DNA of 48,000 bases from Deltaproteobacteria bacterium (GTDB lineage Bacteria > Myxococcota_A > Polyangia > GCA-2747355 > JADLHG01): the NCBI GenBank assembly GCA_020848905.1, contig JADLHG010000015.1, forward strand, positions 1-48,000, in the 5' to 3' direction. Position numbers and translations under genes: made by a program. Of the stretch, positions 36,719-42,918 are shown piece by piece. Position 1 is the stretch's first letter. The number at the start of each line of letters is the position of its first letter. The notes under the pieces were generated by a model. It made no database searches. It had not been told where the DNA came from and saw only the letters and a program-made list of their open reading frames with translations.

Positions 36719-37336
36719 ATGGGAGACACCCTACGTCAGACCGAGACTATCGCCCTCATGCGAGAGGTTCTGCGCGAGTCGTACACGAACCTGCAGGTGC
36801 GACGCGTCGATATCAAGGAACAGCTCGACGAGGAGACGACGGAGATCAATTGCGAGGTGATCAACGAAGCCACCGGCGAGAAGAGCGTGATCGCCGGCAA
36901 GGGAGTAGGCGTCATCGACGCGTTCTTCCAAGGCGTCGCGGATCGGTTCGCGACCGAGTACCCGTCGCTGAGGACGATCCGTTTCGCCGCCTTCACGGTT
37001 CAAGCGCAGCTCGGCAGCAAGCGGGGCTATGCCGGCACCGACTCGAAGGCCGAGGTGACGGTCGAAGTGGCCAACTCCGACGACAAGCGTTTTCGTTTCA
37101 CGCACGCGTCGCGAAGCGTCATCGCCTCCAGCATCGTGACGACTCTCGCCGCGCTCGAGTACTTCATCAACAGCGAGCGGGCGTTCGTCACGATGTATCA
37201 CGCGCTGAAGGACGCGAAGGAGCGCAACCGTTCGGACCTGGTGCAGCGGTACACCAACGCGCTGGCGAGCCTCGTCCAGAACACCTCGTATTCCGAGGTC
37301 ATCAGCAAGATCCGCACGGACCTCGGCCCGGCCTGA
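36719..37336 (+). CDS. Stand-alone LeuA-type regulatory domain protein
   Basis: A 205-residue cytoplasmic protein without a catalytic TIM barrel. Residues 15-145 resemble the C-terminal allosteric/dimerisation domain of 2-isopropylmalate synthase: GKGVGVIDAFFQGVADRF matches the family's G-x-G-P-V/I-D-A-x-x motif, LRTIRFAAFTVQAQLGS the following strand, AEVTVEVANSDDKRF the next strand pair, and SRSVIASSIVTTLAALEYFIN the G-x-S-x-D-I-x-x-A-S-x-x-A helix that closes the fold. The last 50 residues (FVTMYHALKDAKERNRSDL onward) are helical and extra. The ATG has GAGGA seven bases upstream. Possibly a leucine- or ligand-binding regulator; function not established. Ends five bases from a convergent gene. 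Confidence 0.7.
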   Translation: MGDTLRQTETIALMREVLRESYTNLQVRRVDIKEQLDEETTEINCEVINEATGEKSVIAGKGVGVIDAFFQGVADRFATEYPSLRTIRFAAFTVQAQLGSKRGYAGTDSKAEVTVEVANSDDKRFRFTHASRSVIASSIVTTLAALEYFINSERAFVTMYHALKDAKERNRSDLVQRYTNALASLVQNTSYSEVISKIRTDLGPA

Positions 37337-37341
37337 GGGGA

Positions 37342-37629
37342 TTACTCCTCTTCCTCGATCACGACGCGCACGGGGCGCTGGCTCAAGCGGTCCCACCCGG
37401 CGAACACGAGCTTCTCCCCCTCGCGGATCGAGACCCCGGTGAGGGCGATGCGCTGGGCGAAGGACTGCATCGCGCGCTGGTTCGGTAGCAGGTGCACCGG
37501 CGTCGTCCTTGGTGCGACGAGAACGGTATCGCACGGAACGGCGGCGAGCGTCGGGCTCAGCGCCTCCGTCTCGCCGGTTTCGCGGGCCTCCAACTCCGGT
37601 TGGTGCCGCTTCTGCGTCATCACCCGCAT
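37342..37629 (-). CDS. Small hypothetical protein
   Basis: A 95-residue protein that I do not recognise. The ATG at 37629 is preceded by AAGGAGGAG, a strong ribosome site, which supports the gene being real; a second ATG lies three codons on. It has no signal peptide or membrane helix. The C-terminal half has beta-strand-like alternation (ALTGVSIREGEKLVFAGWDR then RPVRVVIEEEE) and ends in four Glu. It converges with the LeuA-domain gene with a five-base gap. Confidence 0.6.
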   Translation of the reverse strand: MRVMTQKRHQPELEARETGETEALSPTLAAVPCDTVLVAPRTTPVHLLPNQRAMQSFAQRIALTGVSIREGEKLVFAGWDRLSQRPVRVVIEEEE

Positions 37630-37781
37630 GACTCCTCCTTCTCCTGTCGATGCAACCCGACCCCGGTAATATTCAAGAGGTGTGCCGCCGTCCTGGACGT
37701 CATAAGTCCGCGGTCTCACACTCTCGCGCCCCGAAGACCGTGAGGGGTCCACTCCACAGGTGGGTGGGGAGGTGAGGAGCC

Positions 37782-37811
37782 TTCACCACAACCGGGGAGG
37801 CCAGCTATACT
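37782..37811 (+). promoter_or_regulatory. Putative sigma-70 type promoter of the cupin operon
   Basis: TTCACC (37782-37787, four of six matches to the -35 consensus) and TATACT (37806-37811, five of six to the -10) are 18 bases apart. Transcription would start near 37818, leaving a leader of about 28 bases with GGAGG before the ATG at 37846. An overlapping short inverted repeat GGTGA/TCACC (37771-37787) could bind a regulator. Confidence 0.5.
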
Positions 37812-37845
37812 GCCGCGAACGAACCGGTTGCGCAGGAGGCGAGGC

Positions 37846-38118
37846 ATGGTGTCGATTCGCGTGGAGAAACCCACCGCCGAGCGACTGAAGGAACTCGCGG
37901 TCGAGACCTGGAGCACTTGGGAGTGCGGGGTGGAGACCTTCGACTGGCAGTACCCCTCCGACGAGACGGCCTACGTCAAGGCGGGTCGCGTCACGGTCCG
38001 GACCGAGCACGGGCAGGAGGTGACCTTCGGGGCGGGAGACCTCGTCTTCTTCCCGCAGGGCCTGCGGTGCACCTGGACCGTTCACGTGCCCGTCCGCAAG
38101 GTCTACGTCATGGAGTGA
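37846..38118 (+). CDS. Small cupin-domain protein (DUF861/EutQ-like)
   Basis: A 90-residue single-domain cupin. The core reads WSTWECGVETFDWQYPSDET, then a first cupin strand AYVKAGRVTVRTEHGQEVTF, then the second motif GAGDLVFFPQGLRCTWTV and a closing VRKVYVME. The first-motif His/Glu metal ligands are mostly absent (only Glu in SDETAY), so it may not bind metal; such DUF861 proteins are often of unknown role. The start at 37846 has GGAGG six bases upstream. Its TGA overlaps the acyltransferase GTG (GTGA), so it is translationally coupled to it. Confidence 0.85.
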   Translation: MVSIRVEKPTAERLKELAVETWSTWECGVETFDWQYPSDETAYVKAGRVTVRTEHGQEVTFGAGDLVFFPQGLRCTWTVHVPVRKVYVME

Positions 38119-38963
38119 CCTTGTTCGAATCGCTGCGCGAATCCATTCGGCAACTGACGTCCGTGCCCGAGGTCGAGGCGGCGATAGACGCCATTCCCAC
38201 GGGCGTGACGGGCTACGACCCCTGGGGCTTCAGCCCCGAGCAGAGCAAGGTCTATTACTCGCTCGCGTACTGGATCTATCGATACTTCCGCCCCGTGGTG
38301 ACCGGCCTCGAGAACCTGCCGCCCGGGCGCGTTCTGGTGATAGGGAACCACTCCGGACAGTTGCCGTTCGACGGGCTGGTCGTTTCGATGGCCTGTCTGC
38401 TCCACGCGCACCCGCCGCGCCTGCTCCGACCGATGGCGGAACGCTGGTTCCCGACGCTGCCGTACGTCAACGTCGCTTTCAGTCGGGCCGGCGTCGCGGT
38501 GGGTGATCCGATTAATTGCCGGAACCTCCTCGAGGCCGAGAACGCGATGCTCGTCTTCCCCGAGGGGGCGCGGGGCTCGGGGAAGACCTGGGATCACCGC
38601 TACCGGCTGGTGCCGTTCGGCCGGGGTTTCATGCGGCTCGCATTGCAGACCGACACGCCCATCGTGCCGGTGGCGGTGGTCGGAGCCGAGGAATCGATCG
38701 TCAGCCTGCACAACGCGAAGAGCGTGGCGCGACTCCTCGGGATGCCCTATTTCCCCGTCCCCGCGCTGCTGCCCCTCCTGGGCCCGCTCGCGTTCTTGCC
38801 CCTGCCGACCCGGTTCTACGTGACCTTCGGGGAGCCGATGCGCTTTTCCGGTCCCTTCGACGACGAGGACCGGCTGATCGACGAGAAGGTGCAAACCGTG
38901 ATGAATCGAATCCAGCAGATGCTCGACCGCGGGCTGAGCGACCGGCCCTCGGTGTTCGGCTGA
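38115..38963 (+). CDS. Lysophospholipid acyltransferase (PlsC-like)
   Basis: A 282-residue acyltransferase of the 1-acyl-glycerol-3-phosphate type. Motif I is GNHSGQLPFDG, with His and Asp separated by six residues, not the usual four, a spacing seen in one sub-branch of the family. Motif III is VFPEGARGSGKTWDHRYRLVPFGRGF, containing the E-G motif, and motif IV is TPIVPVAVVGAEES. It lacks an N-terminal helix; a hydrophobic stretch sits at about 205-225 (PVPALLPLLGPLAFLPLP). Starts with GTG at 38115 overlapping the cupin stop, and ends TGATG with the SDR start. Likely modifies a membrane lipid. Confidence 0.87.
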   Translation: MTLFESLRESIRQLTSVPEVEAAIDAIPTGVTGYDPWGFSPEQSKVYYSLAYWIYRYFRPVVTGLENLPPGRVLVIGNHSGQLPFDGLVVSMACLLHAHPPRLLRPMAERWFPTLPYVNVAFSRAGVAVGDPINCRNLLEAENAMLVFPEGARGSGKTWDHRYRLVPFGRGFMRLALQTDTPIVPVAVVGAEESIVSLHNAKSVARLLGMPYFPVPALLPLLGPLAFLPLPTRFYVTFGEPMRFSGPFDDEDRLIDEKVQTVMNRIQQMLDRGLSDRPSVFG

Positions 38964-39916
38964 TGGCCGAGCGCACCGCTCTCATCACCGGAATCGCCGG
39001 TGGCCTCGCACGAGAGGCAGGCCGAGCGCTGCAGCGGCGCGGCTACCGGGTGGTGGGGGTCGACTACCGTGCCCTCCCTGCGCCCCTCGGGTACCCCGCC
39101 GAGTTCGTCCAGGCCAGCTACAACAAGACCTACATCGAGGACGCGTTCCGCCAGGCCCAGCCCGAGGTCGTGCTCCACCTAGGGCGCGTGGGAAACCTGA
39201 AGGAGCAGATGGGGAAACGCTTCGACCTGAACGTGATCGGAAGCCGCAAGGTGATGGACCTGGCGCTGAAGTACGGGGCGCGGCGGCTCGTCGTGCTCTC
39301 CACGTTCCACATCTACGGGGCCCACCCGCACAATCACATTCCGATCAACGAGGAGGAGCCGCTGCGCGCCGGGGCCGAGTTCCCCCAGCTCGCCGACGCC
39401 ATCCAGCTCGACAACCAGGCGCTGCAGTGGCTCTACCGGCACCCCGAGGTGCCGACCGTCATCCTCCGACCCTGCAACGTCATCGGTTCGGAGATCCAGA
39501 ACGCGATGAGCAACTTCCTGCGCATGCCCGCGGTCCCCTTCATGATGGGGTTCGATCCGATGGTGCAGTTCATCGATCAGCGGGACCTGGTGAGCGCACT
39601 CCTCGCCGCCATCGAGGGGCATGCCGTCGGGGTCTTCAACGTGGCAGGGCGGGGTACCGTGCCCTGGCGCGAGGCCCTGTCCGCCACCGGGTCGCTGCAG
39701 ATCCCCGTCCCGTCGCCGGTGGCCTCGGCCTACCTCCGCCTGGCCGGGCTCTGGTCGGCGGCCTTCCCGCCGTACTTGATCAACTTCTTCATGTACCCCT
39801 GCGTGATCACCGACGACGCCTTCCGGCGGGCCGCGTCGTGGGAGCCCGAGATCGGGCAGCTCGAAGCCGTCCGTGCGACCGTGGGAGTTCGCGGCGCGAC
39901 ACCCGTCGGGGGATGA
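38963..39916 (+). CDS. Atypical NAD-dependent epimerase/dehydratase (SDR) lacking the YxxxK site
   Basis: A 317-residue extended-SDR protein. The Rossmann start is ALITGIAGGLAREAGRAL, and GYRVVGVDYR gives the second strand with the acidic NAD-binding residue. The strand LVVLSTFHIYGAHP corresponds to the SSxxVYG region, but where family members have Tyr-x-x-x-Lys about 25-30 residues on, this protein reads QLADAIQLDNQALQWLY: both catalytic residues are missing. RPCNVIGSEIQNAMSNFL and VQFIDQRDLVSALLAAI match later family blocks. It ends with a hydrophobic segment (about 245-275, including FFMYPCVITDDAF). Coupled to the acyltransferase by TGATG overlap. Probably a non-classical SDR, perhaps binding a nucleotide-sugar or lipid; function unknown. 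Confidence 0.8.
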   Translation: MAERTALITGIAGGLAREAGRALQRRGYRVVGVDYRALPAPLGYPAEFVQASYNKTYIEDAFRQAQPEVVLHLGRVGNLKEQMGKRFDLNVIGSRKVMDLALKYGARRLVVLSTFHIYGAHPHNHIPINEEEPLRAGAEFPQLADAIQLDNQALQWLYRHPEVPTVILRPCNVIGSEIQNAMSNFLRMPAVPFMMGFDPMVQFIDQRDLVSALLAAIEGHAVGVFNVAGRGTVPWREALSATGSLQIPVPSPVASAYLRLAGLWSAAFPPYLINFFMYPCVITDDAFRRAASWEPEIGQLEAVRATVGVRGATPVGG

Positions 39917-39961
39917 GCTGCCCCGCCGCGCGCGCGACCTCGAGTCGGCGCCGCGAGCTCG

Positions 39962-40531
39962 TCAGTTCTGCGGGCGGAAGGCGCCGAACTGCGACGGATG
40001 AAGGCCTTCGGCCTGCAGCGCCGTCTCCCACCGCGCGTCCACCGGGGTGCGAAAGATCAGCTCCAGGTCGAGGCGGCCCGGCAGCCACGCGCCCTGCGCG
40101 AGCTCTCTCTCGAGCTGCCCCGGCGCCCAGCCGGAGTGCCCGAGGAAGATGTGGAAACGGCTCGGGCCGTCACCCTGGCCGATGGCGCGGAGCAGATCCT
40201 GATTGGGACAGACGCGCAGCCGCTCCGCGACGCGGAGTTCGTCCTCCCGTGACGACGCGTCGGGCTCCATCTCGTAGAGCACGAGGCCGCTGTCCAGCGC
40301 CACGGGGCCCCCCACCATCGCCACTTGCGACATGTCCCCGTCGAAGCCGATCCCCATCTGCCCCATGATGTCCGCCAGCGTGACCGGCGCCGGGCGATTG
40401 ATCACGAGCCCCATGGCCCCCTGGTCGTTGTGGAAGCACATGAGGACCACGGCGTGGTCGAAGTTGGGGTCCCGGAGCGACGGGGCTGCAATCAACAACC
40501 CCGGCGCCAGCGTCTCCAGGGAGGACGACAT
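39962..40531 (-). CDS. YqgE/AlgH family protein
   Basis: A 189-residue protein of the UPF0301 (YqgE/AlgH) family, of unknown biochemical role. The family features are all present: LAPGLLIAAPSLRDPNFDHAVVLMCFH at the N-terminus, GAMGLVINRPAPVTLADIM, VAMVGGPVALDSGLVLYE (GGPV motif) and FLGHSGWAPGQLERELAQGAWL. Length is standard (about 185-190). It is convergent with the SDR gene (45 bases apart) and divergent from the next gene. Often found beside ruvX in other bacteria; here ruvX is 33 kb away. Confidence 0.95.
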   Translation of the reverse strand: MSSSLETLAPGLLIAAPSLRDPNFDHAVVLMCFHNDQGAMGLVINRPAPVTLADIMGQMGIGFDGDMSQVAMVGGPVALDSGLVLYEMEPDASSREDELRVAERLRVCPNQDLLRAIGQGDGPSRFHIFLGHSGWAPGQLERELAQGAWLPGRLDLELIFRTPVDARWETALQAEGLHPSQFGAFRPQN

Positions 40532-40643
40532 ACTCGACGTTTAGCGCACCGCTCGAGCACAAGCAACATTGACGCCCTGGCACAATTGTGGTCTTGAAGG
40601 GCGGTGGTAGGTGGCGCCCAGGGCCGGGCGTGAGGCGTGCGCG

Positions 40644-41513
40644 ATGATTCCGACGACGATTCTGCACTATCACAGTCCGCTCGCCATGAGCCGCGGGCTG
40701 AAGCAGCTCTACCGAGACGGCTTCGATCCGCGAGGGCTCCTCTTCCTGGCTCTCGACGCGCAGGGAGACGTGCATCTCGCGCTGGCCGAGCACCCGGACG
40801 ACGTTCCCCGGTTGAAGGTGGGTACGAAGCTCTCGCTCCCGTGGCCCTTCGCGGGGCGCTACTACTACGTGGATGCGGTCCATCCGCTCGGGCGGGAAGT
40901 GGCGGTGGTGAATGGCGACCGCCGCATCGGCGCGCTCTCGAGCCTCGTGGACGTGGCGGCCCTGGTTTCCGGCTTCGTGCGCCTGTCGGGGGACAAGAGC
41001 GTCTTCTTCGGCTGCACGCCCCATCAACCCGGGAGCTGGTGGGTACACGACGAGGAGGTCGTGGCCCTGCACGAGCGCGGGCTGGTGGAGATCCTGCCCA
41101 CGCCGACGGGCCTTCTCGCGCGGCGGACCGTCGACGACGGCCTGTATTACCTGCCGACCGTGGAGGTGAAGCCGGGCGGCGCGCAGCCCTGGCAGAAGGT
41201 CTTCAGCTCGCCCCTCGGGAACGTCTTGATGCTCGAGCGGCGCCTCATCGGCGACCATCTCGTGCTGAGCTGCCAGGGCGGCCTCGTCGAGGTGGACGTG
41301 GGCGCGCTCCCCAAGGTGCGCGAGATGGCCCGCATCGCGCTCACGGCTGGCTACGCGGTGGTGGGGCGCATCACCGACGGCCCCTTCGCCGTCACCCGCG
41401 GCGAGCCGAAGGACTGGGGCTTCGACGGCCTCAGGCCCGCCACGCTGGTGGGCAGCGAGGGATGCTCGCTCGCCGACGTGGGACGGATGCTCCGCGAGGG
41501 ACCACTCGAGTAG
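40644..41513 (+). CDS. Hypothetical soluble protein
   Basis: A 289-residue protein that I do not recognise. No signal peptide or membrane helix is seen. The sequence alternates beta-strand-like blocks (GLLFLALDAQGDVHLAL, RYYYVDAVHPLGREVAVV, KSVFFGCTPHQPGSWWV, NVLMLERRLIGDHLVLS) throughout, suggesting an all-beta fold. I chose the ATG at 40644 (MIPTTILHYHSP); a GTG at 40611 is in frame but has no better ribosome site. It lies between the divergent YqgE/AlgH gene and the convergent kinase-receiver gene, which ends 23 bases away. Confidence 0.65.
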   Translation: MIPTTILHYHSPLAMSRGLKQLYRDGFDPRGLLFLALDAQGDVHLALAEHPDDVPRLKVGTKLSLPWPFAGRYYYVDAVHPLGREVAVVNGDRRIGALSSLVDVAALVSGFVRLSGDKSVFFGCTPHQPGSWWVHDEEVVALHERGLVEILPTPTGLLARRTVDDGLYYLPTVEVKPGGAQPWQKVFSSPLGNVLMLERRLIGDHLVLSCQGGLVEVDVGALPKVREMARIALTAGYAVVGRITDGPFAVTRGEPKDWGFDGLRPATLVGSEGCSLADVGRMLREGPLE

Positions 41514-41536
41514 CACCGACCTCGCGTCCGCAGCCG

Positions 41537-42865
41537 CTATTCCGCTCTCAGGTACCGGCGCGCCAGGTTCAGCAGGTGCGTGAGCTCGATGGGCTTGCGG
41601 ATCACGTCCTTCACCCCCAGCGACTTCAGCAGCGTCCGCACCTCCGTGCCTGTCGTGCCGGAAACCACCACGATGGGCACCTCGGCGAGCAGTTCGTCGC
41701 CACGGAGCGCGGCGCAGAGCTCGAGGCCATTCATGCCGGGCATGTTCATGTCCACGATCGCCAGGTCCGGCTTGGCGTTCTTGGCCATGTCGAGCGCCAG
41801 GCTCCCGTCGTCCGCCGTTAGGATGATCGCGTCGGGGAAGCCGACCTTGAGGGCCGTGCTGTACACGGTCCGGGTCTCCGGGTCGTCGTCCACGATGAGG
41901 ACCCTGACGTTGCCGGTGCGGGGGGCCTTTTCCTCCTCGCCCGTCCGGGCTGCCGCGAGGGCGGTGATGAACTCCTCGCAGGTCTGATACCTGCCGGCCG
42001 GATCCTTGGCCAGCGCCTTGTGCAGGACCTGATCGACGGCCGCCGGTATGTCGGAGCGCAGCTCGGCCACGACCGGTGGCGGTGCCTCGATGTGGCGGCG
42101 CAGGATCTCCTTGATCGTCTCCCCGTCGAAGGGCACCTCACCGGTGAGCATCTCGTAGGTCGACACACCGAGCGCGTAGATGTCGCTCAGGTGCCGCTGC
42201 TCTTGCGGAATGGGCTGGCGGCGGATCAGTTCGGGCGCGAGGTAGAGCGGCGTTCCCGCCAGGTCGCGGCCCTCGGTGGCCTGCTGGATCATCTCCACCA
42301 GCCCGAAGTCCGTGACGGCGACCCGAAAGCGCGGGCCGATGAGCATGTTCGCCGGTTTCACGTCCCGGTGGACGATCCCGGCCGCGTGGACAGCCTCGAG
42401 CCCCTTGCACACCTGGCGGAGGATGCCGATCACCACGTCCAGGTACAGCTGTTCTCCTCGCTCCGCGGCGCTGTCGATGAGGGTGGCCACGTTGTAGCCG
42501 GGAACGTATTCCATCACGAAGTACGGATAGCCCTCGTGGTCCCCGAAGGCGAAGATCTGCACCACGTGTTCGTTGCGCACGCTCGCCATGGCCACCGCCT
42601 CGCGCTTGAAGCGCTTGGCGACCCGTTCGTTGGCGGCGTAGTGCGGCGCGAGGACCTTGATCGCCACCTCCCTCTCGAGGTGCAGATCTTGAGCCACGTA
42701 GACGATGCCCATCGATCCGCGTCCGAGCACCCGGCGGACCTTGTATTTGCTGTCGAGAACGATGCCGAGCGGGATCGGCCCCTGGTCGCCACGGGTCATG
42801 TCGGCCGCGGAACTCGCCGCCGCACGTCTCTGGGAGCGGCTTCCGCTGCTTTCCGTTCGGGCCAT
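41537..42865 (-). CDS. Ser/Thr protein kinase fused to a response-regulator receiver domain
   Basis: A 442-residue cytoplasmic hybrid. A Ser/Arg/Ala-rich leader (about 1-35) precedes an eukaryotic-like kinase domain: RRVLGRGSMGIVYVAQD (P-loop), EVAIKVL with Lys-70, IVHRDVKPANML with the catalytic Asp at about 168, VTDFGLVEM, GTPLYLAPE and SDIYALGVSTYEML. All catalytic residues are present. From about residue 320 a receiver follows: VRVLIVDDDPETR (acidic pocket), LAIVDMNMPGMNGLEL with the phospho-acceptor Asp, VVVSGT and VIRKPIE with the Lys. No membrane helix is present, unlike many PknB-type kinases. Start uncertain (42892, 42865 or 42799 are possible). It lies 53 bases behind the ion-channel gene on the same strand. 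Confidence 0.9.
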   Translation of the reverse strand: MARTESSGSRSQRRAAASSAADMTRGDQGPIPLGIVLDSKYKVRRVLGRGSMGIVYVAQDLHLEREVAIKVLAPHYAANERVAKRFKREAVAMASVRNEHVVQIFAFGDHEGYPYFVMEYVPGYNVATLIDSAAERGEQLYLDVVIGILRQVCKGLEAVHAAGIVHRDVKPANMLIGPRFRVAVTDFGLVEMIQQATEGRDLAGTPLYLAPELIRRQPIPQEQRHLSDIYALGVSTYEMLTGEVPFDGETIKEILRRHIEAPPPVVAELRSDIPAAVDQVLHKALAKDPAGRYQTCEEFITALAAARTGEEEKAPRTGNVRVLIVDDDPETRTVYSTALKVGFPDAIILTADDGSLALDMAKNAKPDLAIVDMNMPGMNGLELCAALRGDELLAEVPIVVVSGTTGTEVRTLLKSLGVKDVIRKPIELTHLLNLARRYLRAE

Positions 42866-42918
42866 TCCTTCCGGGGATACCACAGGCCGCACGACGAGTG
42901 CAGCGGAAATCGGGCTGA

